DNA of 64,000 nt from Aridibacter famidurans (GTDB taxonomy: Bacteria > Acidobacteriota > Blastocatellia > Pyrinomonadales > Pyrinomonadaceae): the NCBI GenBank assembly GCA_024103495.1, contig JAGFIQ010000179.1, positions 1 through 64,000 on the forward strand, read 5' to 3'. Below, in pieces: positions 1 through 10,247 of the stretch (positions are counted from its first letter, which is position 1; each line of letters opens with the position of its first letter). A program made the translations under genes and the position numbers. A model generated the notes under the pieces. That model was not told the origin of the DNA and searched no databases. It worked only from the letters and a program-made list of their open reading frames with translations.

Positions 1-48
1 CTTCAGTAGTCCCAACTTGTTCTTGATGATTTTCTGTTCCGTAGTCAT
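1..48 (-). CDS. IS481-like transposase, N-terminal tip (runs off the window)
   Basis: Only the first 16 codons are inside the window. They read MTTEQKIIKNKLGLLK from the ATG at 48. I recognise this as the usual opening of IS481-type (DDE, helix-turn-helix plus rve core) transposases, where it begins the N-terminal HTH. A ribosome binding site (AGGAGA) lies about 12 nt upstream on the minus strand. The family call rests on 16 residues and on the IS-like end just outside it, so it is provisional. The catalytic domain cannot be seen. Confidence 0.6.
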   Translation of the reverse strand, partial: MTTEQKIIKNKLGLLK

Positions 49-129
49 CGTTAACATTCTCCTATAAAATGACGAAGCAGTTTAACCTGTTTCGTCGAGA
101 ATGTCAGATGAAGTTGTGACTAGTGCACA
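1..129 (-). mobile_element. Right-hand end of a probable IS481-family insertion sequence
   Basis: Read on the minus strand, the sequence from 129 starts TGTGCACTAGTCACAACT and runs about 80 nt to the transposase start codon. A TG... terminus and short leader fit an IS481 end. From about 126 the + strand continues directly into CATTAACTTAGCC, the middle of an intergenic repeat whose other copies carry GCGACAG before that point. The element therefore appears to have inserted into a copy of that repeat. The exact boundary (126-129) and any target duplication cannot be fixed without the other end. Confidence 0.5.
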
Positions 130-432
130 TTAACTTAGCCGTGGTCTTCAGGCCACGGTAGCGAACGATCGGCCGACCCAGCCGCGTCAGCGGCGTCATG
201 ACCAAGCCTTCGCGGGACGATGGACCGGTCGGTGTCGTTGCTACAGACATGTCGCTCCTACGGAGCTTATGCGCTTGTCGATCCCGTAGTCTATTAACAT
301 TTGGCGCCTACGGCGCCCAGCTGGGGACACCTGATCCCCGTCACCTGACACTTGATCTCAGTCCTCAGTCCTTTCCTCTCATTACTAAGATCATGCCGCT
401 GAAGCGGCTCGAAAGACTGATTGAACCAATGA
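130..432. repeat. Repeat-filled spacer (hairpin doublets)
   Basis: In order: the long hairpin CCGTGGTCTTCAGGCCACGG (about 139-158), a short hairpin AGCCGCGTCAGCGGC (about 180), an 'ACAT-GTCGC' hairpin doublet (GCTCCTACGGAGC near 255 and GGCGCCTACGGCGCC near 304), a CAGTCCTCAGTCCT phrase near 360-380, and GCCGCTGAAGCGGC near 395. The block 233-383 recurs at 878-1023 with the hairpins conserved and the 30-nt spacer between them diverged. No gene is supported here. Confidence 0.8.
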
Positions 433-837
433 CTAGTTCTTAACGTCCAGATCGATCTCAACTAAATCGCGCCCTTCAAACCAGAAGCCGGGTGAAAAGG
501 GATTCAGTACGCCTTGATTTACAAGTACGGAACTCAGCCATCCGAAAAGCCCGAAAAGTAACACGACGATTAAACACCAAAGAAAATCGGAGAACGAAAG
601 GAAATCATCCGCGCGTCTCGGTTCTGCCCAGAAGACAAGCACGAGCAAGAGCATGGAAACGCCTGCGCTGACCAAATAGACAAGTGCCGCTCCAATCGCG
701 CGACCGACTAACCTGGAAGATCGTTCACCTTCTCTAACCGCCATTGCAACGGATCTAACCATGACAACGAGGGAAAAGACAAAGAAGAACAGCCAAAGCC
801 CATACAGTGTCAGCGCTGCGGTTCCGGGACTAACCAT
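433..837 (-). CDS. Small membrane protein of unknown function
   Basis: The 134-residue protein has three strongly hydrophobic segments: about residues 8-30, 50-70 and 82-106. A basic loop (REGERSSRLVGR) lies between the first two, and the C-terminal tail is short and acidic. This predicts an inner-membrane protein with three spans. I recognise no family. It stands alone, and its flanks (233-383 and 878-1023) are two direct copies of the same composite repeat. The start at 837 has only a weak upstream purine stretch, so the true start could differ by a few codons. The clean, strongly biased hydrophobic pattern is the main reason to call it a gene. Confidence 0.6.
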   Translation of the reverse strand: MVSPGTAALTLYGLWLFFFVFSLVVMVRSVAMAVREGERSSRLVGRAIGAALVYLVSAGVSMLLLVLVFWAEPRRADDFLSFSDFLWCLIVVLLFGLFGWLSSVLVNQGVLNPFSPGFWFEGRDLVEIDLDVKN

Positions 838-1357
838 TTGCTCAAGGTCCTAGTAGCTACGCGATCGGATATTCTTGTCGGTGCCATTCCTACAGACATG
901 TCGCTCCTACGGAGCTGATGACGCGGAACGACTTCCAATGCTATTAACATTTGGCGCCGACGGCGCCCGGCTTGTGACACCTGATCCCCGTCACCTGACA
1001 CTTGATCTCAGTCCTCAGTCCTTTGTTCTAATTCCTTTTCTCCGTCGCCCCTCCGGGGCTTGGGATCGTATTCCGATCTCTTCCCCGGGGTTGCGCCTTC
1101 GGCTCCACCCCGGGCTAACTTCCGTCGCCCCTCCGGGGCGATCTCCCGCGATGTCCGATAAGCTTCAGCTTGTCGCCCGCCGAATGGCGGGTACGATCCG
1201 TTTCCTGATCGTCCGACGCCCCTCCGGGGCTTGGGATCGTATTCCCATCTCTTCCCCGGGGTTGCGCCTTCGGCTCCACCCCGGGCTAACTTCCGTCGCC
1301 CCTCCGGGGCGAAGAACACACCCAACTCAGCCAACTCAGCAAACTCAGTCGACTCCC
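838..1357. repeat. Repeat-filled spacer with a 100-bp direct duplication
   Basis: The spacer holds a second copy of the composite (878-1023). After it come two nearly identical 100-bp units at 1041-1140 and 1212-1311, which differ at only two positions by eye. Each unit opens and closes with a CGCCCCTCCGGGGC hairpin and carries CCCCGGGGTTGCG / CCCCGGGC pairs in the middle. Downstream of gyrB a CAACTCAGC microrepeat runs 1322-1346. No coding region is supported. Confidence 0.8.
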
Positions 1358-4009
<2,652 letters not shown>

Positions 4010-4840
4010 ATGCGTTTCACAGTCCTCGGAAGCGGTTCAACAGGCAACTCGGTCCTCATAACTACTGAAAACACAAGAGTTTTGGTAGATGCGGGGCTTA
4101 GCGCGAAGCAAATCCTCCTGCGGCTCGCGGAAGTCGGCGAGGATTTTGAGAAACTGGACGCCGTACTGGTCACCCACGAACACTCCGATCACGCCGGCGG
4201 GTTGAGGGTCCTTCTGAAGACCGTCAGGTGCCCGGTATTCTTGTCTGACAAAACGCAAGACGCTTATCTTCGGCCGAAGAACGGGGCAAACGGGGAGAAG
4301 GAGACCCGTTTGCGCCGGAAAGTGCTGAAGGACAACACGGTTTCGATCGAATCGGACGAGGGATTCACGATCGGCGATATCGATTTTGAGCCATTTTCGG
4401 TGCCTCACGACGCGGCGGACAATTTCGGATTTGTGGCCAAGAACAGCGGAGTGCGGGTCGCGACCTTGATGGATTTCGGGCATTTCACGCCTCTGATGAA
4501 GGAAAAGCTGACGGGCTGCGACGCGATCGTCGTGGAATCGAACCACGCCATCGATATGCTTCGCGCGTGTCCGGTTTACAGCTGGGAGCTCAAGGAGAGA
4601 ATCTCTTCGCCAACCGGGCACATTTCGAACGAGGACGTCGCTGAATGGCTGACGGAGGACTACGACGGCTCGGCGAGAGACATCGTGCTGGCGCATCTCT
4701 CGCAGAAGGCGAACGAGCCGCATCTCGCGAAGCTGACCGCGGAATACGCGCTGGATGCGCGAGGAATGTTCTTTAGGTCCGAGACGAAGATCACGCTGTC
4801 CCGGCCGGACATTCCTACGGAGTGGATCAGTTTTCAATGA
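4010..4840 (+). CDS. WalJ/YycJ-like metallo-beta-lactamase-fold hydrolase
   Basis: The 276-residue protein starts MRFTVLGSGSTGNS, the typical opening of the YycJ/WalJ group. It carries the di-metal motif HEHSDHAGG at about residues 55-63, a downstream 'VPHDA' ligand region, and the MDFGHF and VVESNHA segments. The group has nuclease-like hydrolases linked to DNA repair and cell-wall signalling in Firmicutes. The substrate here is unknown. The ATG at 4010 has no strong ribosome site but gives the family's usual N-terminus. It is transcribed away from gyrB and followed by a repeat-filled spacer, so it is probably monocistronic. Confidence 0.88.
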   Translation: MRFTVLGSGSTGNSVLITTENTRVLVDAGLSAKQILLRLAEVGEDFEKLDAVLVTHEHSDHAGGLRVLLKTVRCPVFLSDKTQDAYLRPKNGANGEKETRLRRKVLKDNTVSIESDEGFTIGDIDFEPFSVPHDAADNFGFVAKNSGVRVATLMDFGHFTPLMKEKLTGCDAIVVESNHAIDMLRACPVYSWELKERISSPTGHISNEDVAEWLTEDYDGSARDIVLAHLSQKANEPHLAKLTAEYALDARGMFFRSETKITLSRPDIPTEWISFQ

Positions 4841-5419
4841 TCAATGGTCACCGATCATCGAGCAATGGAGGAACGCACGCGTCCCGACCCGCAAGGACTG
4901 AGAGGAAAGGACTGAGGACTGAGAACCGCGTCGCGTCAGCGACAGCATTAACTTAGCCGTGACCTTCAGGCCACGGTGACAGCGTCGATGTTTTTCAGCC
5001 GCGTAGCGGCGTGCGGACCGGCCGTCGCTACGCGACTCCTGATCTCGCCACGGGTCGATTGCCACAGACATGTCGCTCCTACAGAGCTAAGATCTCTCGG
5101 CGGTTTTCCGTGCTATTAACATGACGCGCCTACGGCGCTGCGGACGCGAAGGGTAACAGGAGGCCTGGAGCATCGATCATTGCCCAATGCTCATTGACCA
5201 ATGCGCATTGACCATTGACCATTTACAATTGACCAATGCCCATCGATCATTGACCAATGAATAGCTCCGTAGGAGCGACATGTTAATAGCATTCGGTTCG
5301 CGTCCGGCACCTGAGCTCCGTAGGAGCGACATGTCTGTAGCAGGCGGCACGAATCGGTACCCGGAACGCAAGCGACGGGCCCAATCGGTACCCGGAGCGC
5401 AAGCGACGGGCATAAACAA
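4841..5419. repeat. Repeat-filled spacer with four repeat types
   Basis: The order is: AGGACTGAG phrases (4895-4920); composite hairpins GTCGCGTCAGCGAC, CCGTGACCTTCAGGCCACGG, GCCGCGTAGCGGC and GTCGCTACGCGAC (4925-5040); and an 'ACAT-GTCGC' hairpin doublet in + orientation (5064-5140). Next comes a run of CATTG/CAATG blocks (5175-5260), the same doublet inverted (5263-5345), and two copies of a 'CCGGAGCGCAAGCGACGGGC' phrase (5358-5412). The doublet copies in opposite orientation bracket the CATTG array. No gene is supported. Confidence 0.8.
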
Positions 5420-6226
5420 ATGACAGATAACCAACCCACAGAACCCCGTCATTCAAAAACCCGGCAGGATTTCGACGAAGCCCAACTCGCGGGCCTGTAC
5501 GAAGAAGGAATGGCGAACATGGCGCTTTACCATCGCCATTGCCAGGATCCAGTGATCTTCAAAGCCCTTGGCGACGTGCGAGGCAAGACGCTTCTCGACC
5601 TCGCCTGCGGCGACGGATTCTACACACGCCGGTTCAGAAAGGAAGCGGGGGCCGATCCGGTCGTCGGCATCGACCTCTCGCCGATGCAGATCGAGAAAGC
5701 CAAGGCGATCGAAGACGCGGACCCGCTCGGGATCGAGTATTTCGCGGGCGACGCGTCAGACCTCGATCTTGGCCGGCGCTTCGACATCGTTACCGCGATC
5801 CACCTTCTGCATTACCTCGAAAGCGGCGAAGAGATCGCGGGCGTCCTGGGCAGGGTCCACAGCCTGCTTACGGACTCAGGCCGGTTCGTCACGATGGTAG
5901 CGAACCCCGAGTTCGATCTCGATATACACGATCCCGAAGACTCAAAGAAGAAGTTCGCCTATTACTTTTCGGCCGCGCCTAAGGAGAACGGCGCGGTGAT
6001 GACGTTCCATCCCGGAGGCCTTGAAAAGGAACGGGAGATAACGATCGGGTTACGCCGATGGCACCGGGACTTCGTGAACGACATCGCGAGAGAGGCGGGA
6101 TTCGAACCGGAATGGCACGACCCTTTCATCAGTGAAGAAGGACTGGAAGAGTATGGCGCCGGATTTTTTGAGAACTACTTGCCGAATCCGCAGAGCAAAC
6201 TGTTGGTTCTGTACAAGCAGGACTGA
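5420..6226 (+). CDS. Class I SAM-dependent methyltransferase
   Basis: A 268-residue Rossmann-fold methyltransferase. Motif I is LLDLACGDGFYTRRF (about residues 57-71), motif II is VVGIDLSPMQIEKA, and the acidic FAGDASDLD loop and the post-motif 'FDIVTAIHLLHYL' follow. The C-terminal third (AYYFSAAPKENGAVMTFHPGG) resembles the substrate cap of small-molecule methyltransferases of the ToxA/MenG-like type. The substrate cannot be inferred. The gene stands alone between repeat spacers, with no clear Shine-Dalgarno before the ATG. Confidence 0.85.
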   Translation: MTDNQPTEPRHSKTRQDFDEAQLAGLYEEGMANMALYHRHCQDPVIFKALGDVRGKTLLDLACGDGFYTRRFRKEAGADPVVGIDLSPMQIEKAKAIEDADPLGIEYFAGDASDLDLGRRFDIVTAIHLLHYLESGEEIAGVLGRVHSLLTDSGRFVTMVANPEFDLDIHDPEDSKKKFAYYFSAAPKENGAVMTFHPGGLEKEREITIGLRRWHRDFVNDIAREAGFEPEWHDPFISEEGLEEYGAGFFENYLPNPQSKLLVLYKQD

Positions 6227-6485
6227 AGGGGCGAATCTCGGAACGCACGCGTCCCGCGTGCAGTGTCCGTAGCCCGAGCGTCAGCGAGGGCGAGAATGTG
6301 GAGCGCGATCAATGCGCGCGCAATTGGTCATTGCCCGTTGAACGTTGACCAATGAACCGCTCCGTGGGAGCGAAATGTCTGTAGCGGGCAAAGCCTACAA
6401 ATAATTCCCAGCCGCGTAGCGGCATCACGAATCAGGCGTCCGGGAATCCGGAGAGAAAAGGTCAGAATAAGGAAGAATAACGAAC
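6227..6485. repeat. Repeat spacer upstream of the SDR gene
   Basis: It contains a GGAACGCACGCGTCCCGCGTGCAG hairpin-type phrase (about 6240), GTCCGTAGCCCGAGCGTCAG (about 6266), CATTG/CAATG blocks (6318-6355), a single GCTCCGTGGGAGCG hairpin with GAAATGTCTGTAGC (6359-6385), and GCCGCGTAGCGGC (6411-6424). An AGGAAG sequence at 6469 serves as ribosome site for the next gene. Confidence 0.7.
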
Positions 6486-7256
6486 ATGGAAGATATGAAC
6501 GGGAAGGTAGCGCTCGTAACAGGCGCGAGCAGCGGTATCGGGCGGGCGACCGCTAAACTATTCGGCGAAAAAGGCGCGAGCGTCGTAGTCGCCGCGAGGC
6601 GCGAAGAAGAGTTGAAAGGAGTCGTCGAAGGCATCGAGGCCGCAGGCGGAAAGGCGTCCGCCATCAAAACGGACGTCTCGAAGGCTGAAGACGTCAGGCG
6701 GATGGTCGAACACGCGATCGAAACTTACGGCCGCCTCGATTACGCGGTGAACAACGCCGGAATCGAGGGACAGGTTTCTTCCCTGATAGATCTTGCCGAG
6801 GACGATTGGGACCGGGTCCTGGACATTAATCTGAAAGGAAATTATCTCTGCATCAAGTACGAAGCCGAGGCGATGCTCAAAGCCGGAAACGGGGGTTCGA
6901 TCGTCAACGTCGGTTCGGTGAATTCGTTTCTAGGATTCGCCGGCGGCGCCGCCTATGTGGCGTCGAAGCACGGTCAGATCGGATTGACGACAAGCGCTTC
7001 CGCCGAATTCGCACCGCAGGGCGTCAGGGTGAATATCGTATGTCCCGGCTTTGTCAAAACGCCAATGCATCAACGTATTCGCGGAGTTCTGGGAAATGAG
7101 CTGTTCGATATGGTGCTGGCCAACAGCGTCCATCTCAAGCGCGCGGGGGAATCGGAAGAGATAGCCCGGACGATCGCATTTCTTTGTTCCGAAGACGCCA
7201 GTTACATCACGGGCCAGACGCTGACACCTGACGGCGGATTTACGTTGACCGTATGA
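6486..7256 (+). CDS. Short-chain dehydrogenase/reductase (FabG-like)
   Basis: A 256-residue classical SDR. It has the NAD(P)-binding TGASSGIGRA (residues 10-19), the NNAGIEG motif, a catalytic Ser in 'VNVGSVNS', the YVASK catalytic Tyr/Lys pair, and PGFVKTPM after the active site. VAARREEE after strand 2 suggests NADP use, by family rule. It oxidises or reduces an unknown alcohol or ketone. The start at 6486 has AGGAAG 11 nt upstream; a second ATG follows three codons later. It is monocistronic between repeat spacers. Confidence 0.88.
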   Translation: MEDMNGKVALVTGASSGIGRATAKLFGEKGASVVVAARREEELKGVVEGIEAAGGKASAIKTDVSKAEDVRRMVEHAIETYGRLDYAVNNAGIEGQVSSLIDLAEDDWDRVLDINLKGNYLCIKYEAEAMLKAGNGGSIVNVGSVNSFLGFAGGAAYVASKHGQIGLTTSASAEFAPQGVRVNIVCPGFVKTPMHQRIRGVLGNELFDMVLANSVHLKRAGESEEIARTIAFLCSEDASYITGQTLTPDGGFTLTV

Positions 7257-7710
7257 CCTATTGGCCCAGGTGTCATTGATCAGGGATCAAGTGTCAGTAC
7301 CGAGAGAGCAGGGCTGAGGACCGAGCGTCGCGTCAGCGACTGCATTAGCTTAGCCGTGGCCTTCAGGCCACGGGAATCGCGGCCAATCCGCTCCCAGCCG
7401 CTTTAGCGGCTGTGTGATCTGCCGTCGCCACGCGACTTGAAATCTGTTCTGTCTTCTATTGCTACAGACATGTCGCTCCTACGGAGCTAAGATCGGTTGT
7501 CGATCCTCGGTACTTTTGACATGTAGCCCCGATGGCGCTGGTCATCGGACAATGCTCATTGAGCAATGACCGATGTCATGTCCGTCGCTGGCGCTCCGGG
7601 TTCCGATTATTGCGCTCCTTGTTTTCGCCCTTGCTGACGCGCGGGCTACTGACACGCTGACGCGCGGGCTGCTGACACCAGTGATTTAGGGTTTTTGCTT
7701 CCGAAAATCT
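7257..7710. repeat. Repeat-filled spacer
   Basis: In order: GGTGTCATTGATCAGGGATCAAG phrases (7267-7290), AGGACTGAG-type phrase (7305-7325), composite hairpins (GTCGCGTCAGCGAC near 7325, CCGTGGCCTTCAGGCCACGG near 7355-7374, GCCGCTTTAGCGGC near 7398, GTCGCCACGCGAC near 7424), the 'ACAT-GTCGC' doublet (7462-7545, second hairpin decayed), CATTG/CAATG blocks (7546-7575), a CGTCGCTGGCGCTCCGGGTT phrase (7581) and a TGACGCGCGGGCTACTGACAC phrase repeated twice (7634-7680). No gene is supported. Confidence 0.8.
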
Positions 7711-8040
7711 ATGAGTACCAGAGACGAAAGACTTAAGATCTATGACGAGGTAGTGGCGAACTGTCCCAGGTTCGAGAGGAAGGGAAAGACGATGCCTTAC
7801 ACTTCGGCCAACGGACACATGTTTTCGCAGCTGAACAAGGACGCGGAGCTTGGGATAAGGTTTTCGAAGGAAGTTCAGGAGAGATACATCGAGGAGCTGG
7901 ACACGGACTATTTCAAGTCTTATGGCGCGACGATGAAAGGCTATGTACTGATGCCCGAAAGCATCTGGCAAGAACCGGACAAACTTGCCGAGCTCCTGAA
8001 CGAGAGCTACGACTACATTATGTCGCTTGATCCGAAGTGA
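7711..8040 (+). CDS. TfoX/Sxy N-terminal-like small protein
   Basis: A 109-residue soluble protein. The central pattern (PYTSANGHMFSQLNKDAELG, then IRFSKEVQERY and YGATMKGYVLMPE) resembles the TfoX/Sxy N-terminal domain or a closely related YjbR/MmcQ-like fold, which are small alpha/beta proteins. In gamma-proteobacteria TfoX regulates competence. No such role can be claimed here because the protein stands alone and lacks a second domain. No obvious Shine-Dalgarno precedes the ATG. The family assignment is from memory of the pattern and is moderate at best. The gene itself looks genuine. Confidence 0.6.
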   Translation: MSTRDERLKIYDEVVANCPRFERKGKTMPYTSANGHMFSQLNKDAELGIRFSKEVQERYIEELDTDYFKSYGATMKGYVLMPESIWQEPDKLAELLNESYDYIMSLDPK

Positions 8041-8334
8041 GGACCAATACTGAGAATCGGAACGCACGGGTCCCGCGTGCAGTGAGCGCAGCGAAGTGTC
8101 TATACCGCAAGTGAGCAAGGGCAAGATTGGGACTGTGGAAGAATGGCAAGCAATCGGAACCCGGAGCGCCAGCGACGGGCATAATAAGAAGAGATGAGGG
8201 TATGGGACTGAGGTCTTAGGATCGTGTAGTGATGACGTATCTTAGCCGTGACCTTCAGGCCTCGGATGATCGGCAACACCCGTATCAAACCGCTTTAGCG
8301 AAATGGCTGAAATTCTGAAGGAGTGATAATCACC
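8041..8334. repeat. Short repeat spacer
   Basis: It contains GGAACGCACGGGTCCCGCGTGCAG (8059-8082), a CCCTTGCTCACTTGCGG-type phrase (about 8107-8125), 'CCGGAGCGCCAGCGACGGGC' (8161-8180), a degraded composite hairpin (CCGTGACCTTCAGGCCTCGG, 8248-8267) and CCGCTTTAGCG (8290). An AAGGAG at 8318-8323 is the ribosome site of the next gene. Confidence 0.65.
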
Positions 8335-8859
8335 GTGAAGCACCTGATCTTCTCTCTAACTATCGCCCTCCTGGTCGCTGCATGCACAACCTGGAGTACT
8401 TCCTCCTCAATCGACGCCAGCCCGACTCCATATCCAAAGCGCGAAAGGACTACAGTATTGAAAGGCGAACAGGCCGAGGCATTGTTGGAGCAGTGTTCGC
8501 GACCTGCTCCAAGCAAGATCGAGGGAACCTGGCTGCCGTCCGACGCGGAGATCGCAGAAATGGAATCAAGACTGAACGAGATCAGGAAGTTGAAGGTTTC
8601 TTATTTACCCGAGATCGCAAAGGAATTGAAAATTGAAGAGAGCCACTTGCAGTACGCCGGAATAATTGTTGAGGGTCGAAAGCTCATTTATATCAATGCC
8701 TTTCCAATCGGATATAGCGATACGCTTAAAAATATAACTGACATTGATTGGCGCCAGCATGCGGTGGAAGTCTGCGACGGAGGGTCGGCGTTCTGGGGAG
8801 TGGAGTACGACCCCGCGAAAAAGGAATTCTTCAATCTCCATGTAAATGGCAGCGCGTAA
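8335..8859 (+). CDS. Predicted lipoprotein of unknown function
   Basis: From the GTG at 8335 the 174-residue product starts MKHLIFSLTIALLVAAC, a lipoprotein signal peptide with lipobox V-A-A-C, so it is probably anchored to a membrane after Lsp cleavage. A GTG at 8323 is in frame but overlaps the AAGGAG ribosome site, which argues for 8335. A Ser/Thr-rich linker (TTWSTSSSIDASPTPYP) leads to an alpha/beta domain containing VEGRKLIYINAFP and a C-terminal 'DGGSAFWGVEYDPAKKEF'. I do not recognise a family. It lies 98 nt upstream of the Imm50-like gene, in the same direction, so co-transcription is possible. Confidence 0.7.
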   Translation: MKHLIFSLTIALLVAACTTWSTSSSIDASPTPYPKRERTTVLKGEQAEALLEQCSRPAPSKIEGTWLPSDAEIAEMESRLNEIRKLKVSYLPEIAKELKIEESHLQYAGIIVEGRKLIYINAFPIGYSDTLKNITDIDWRQHAVEVCDGGSAFWGVEYDPAKKEFFNLHVNGSA

Positions 8860-8957
8860 GGGTTTTAGAGTCTTGATCGAGAAGGATTGACGACTGAGAA
8901 ACGGAACGTACGCGTCCGGCGTGAATGACGCCTTAGTAAAGTTTCGACTACGAGCAG

Positions 8958-9395
8958 ATGGAGCCCTACGAGTTCATTATCGGCCACGAGAAGGTAACTG
9001 AAGCCTTCGGCAGGTGGCCCAGCTTCCACGACGCGGAGATACTCCGGGTCCTTCTCGAACGCGGAGAACACGGGAAGAACGACGCGAGCAGCACCTCTGT
9101 TGAATTGGTGCTCCGCGCATGGACGATCAAAAACGATCTGACGGGAACCGGCCCATACGATCAGGACAACGAATCAATAGTGCATTTTCGTTTTGAAGGT
9201 ATTTCGGATCTGGAGATTGGCGGACTCAACAACCAGAACGTCATATCCGGGCTTTCGTTTGAACTTCTTGATGGCAGCGAAAATGGGGCGCCCGTCGTCC
9301 GTGTGGACATCGGTCCTTGTTACGGATTGGCAGGGGAGTTCCGGGCCAAGAAAGCAGAGATTGTAAACGTCACTCCGGTTGAATCGATAGGGTAA
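8958..9395 (+). CDS. Imm50-like immunity protein
   Basis: A 145-residue protein. The pattern 'FGRWPSFHDAEILRVLLER' (residues 17-35), then 'VHFRFEGISDLEIGGLNNQN' and a final 'CYGLAGEFRAKKAEIV' matches what I recall of the Imm50 family. Those small proteins are predicted to neutralise polymorphic toxins. No toxin gene with a matching orientation lies next to it; the nearest polymorphic-toxin-like remnant is the RHS fragment at 33.3 kb. An orphan immunity gene protecting against neighbours is one option, and a housekeeping role for the fold is another. The ATG lacks a strong ribosome site. Confidence 0.6.
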   Translation: MEPYEFIIGHEKVTEAFGRWPSFHDAEILRVLLERGEHGKNDASSTSVELVLRAWTIKNDLTGTGPYDQDNESIVHFRFEGISDLEIGGLNNQNVISGLSFELLDGSENGAPVVRVDIGPCYGLAGEFRAKKAEIVNVTPVESIG

Positions 9396-9673
9396 TGACT
9401 TTCGTCGCCAGAGACTGCACTTCGCTTGCATTTCGGATTTTCGCCCTTGCTGACGCGCGGGCTACTGACACGGTCGCCTCTTTTTTTATGCCCGTCGCCG
9501 GCGCTCCGGGTTCCGATTGTTGCGGTCTGCATCTTCGCCCTTGCTGACGCGCGGGCTACTGACACGGTCGCCTCTTTTGTTATGCCCGTCGCTGGCGCTC
9601 CGGGTTCCAATTGTTGCGTTCCGTTTCTTCGCCCTTGCTGACGCGCGGGCTACTGACACGAATAGGAGAAATT
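9396..9673. repeat. Three tandem copies of a 94-bp repeat
   Basis: Copies begin at 9440, 9534 and 9628, exactly 94 bp apart. Each carries TTCGCCCTTGCTGACGCGCG, then GGCTACTGACACGG, and after an AT-richer stretch 'GCCCGTCGCTGGCGCTCCGG'. The third copy stops just before the ribosome site (GGAG, 9665) of the VOC gene. The same two phrases also occur singly at 7581-7680. Because 94 is not a multiple of three, no single reading frame runs through the copies. Confidence 0.85.
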
Positions 9674-10042
9674 ATGAAACTAGGTTGCTTTTCGGTGAGC
9701 CTCGCGGTGAAGGACCTGCAGGCGTCAAAAGCGTTCTACGAGAACCTCGGGTTCGAGGTATATCACGGAGAGGAGGACCAGGGCTGGCTGATAATGAAGA
9801 ACGGAAGCACGAACATAGGCCTTTTCCAGGGGATGTTCGAGGGCAACATCCTGACCTTCAATCCCGGCTGGGATCAGGATGCGCAGAACCTTGAGTCGTT
9901 CGAGGACGCCCGTCAGATCCAGGCGTCGCTCCGGGTGAACGGAGTCGATGCGGGGGCGGATATCGAGAGCGAGTCGGGCCCGGCGAGCTTTATGGTCACG
10001 GACCCTGACGGGAACACGATCCTGATAGATCAGCACGTGTGA
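9674..10042 (+). CDS. VOC (glyoxalase/bleomycin-resistance) family protein
   Basis: A 122-residue single VOC module pair: 'SVSLAVKDLQASKAFYENLG' at residues 7-26 and the closing 'FMVTDPDGNTILIDQHV'. Such proteins bind a divalent metal between paired beta-alpha-beta-beta-beta units and act as lyases, dioxygenases or binding proteins. The substrate is not predictable. The GGAG at 9665-9668 sits well before the ATG at 9674. A longer in-frame start exists upstream but would translate the tandem repeat, so 9674 is preferred. Confidence 0.85.
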   Translation: MKLGCFSVSLAVKDLQASKAFYENLGFEVYHGEEDQGWLIMKNGSTNIGLFQGMFEGNILTFNPGWDQDAQNLESFEDARQIQASLRVNGVDAGADIESESGPASFMVTDPDGNTILIDQHV

Positions 10043-10247
10043 TCAATTCTCATTGCACATTGGCCAATGAATCGCTCCATTGGAGCGCGATGTTAATCGC
10101 ATTCGGCCGACCGGCGGGCTTGCAGCATTGATCATTGCCCATTGAACAATGACCATTGAGTAGAACCGCTCTCTTTCTCCCATAAGTTCCCCGTTTTCGT
10201 GCTATTCTTCTCTGCCCGAATCAGCCCGCCGACGGAGGAATTGCACG
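10043..10247. repeat. Short repeat spacer and leader
   Basis: It holds CATTG/CAATG blocks (10048-10068 and 10122-10158) on both sides of a single inverted hairpin unit (GCTCCATTGGAGC, then GATGTTAATCGCATTCGG). The segment 10160-10247 is free of repeats and ends in GGAGGAATTGCACG, a good ribosome site for the next gene. Confidence 0.65.

Noticed and set aside
433-837. Relation between the '...LDVKN' ends of the 433-837 protein and of GyrB
   Set aside because: The resemblance is five residues and no more. It is probably chance.
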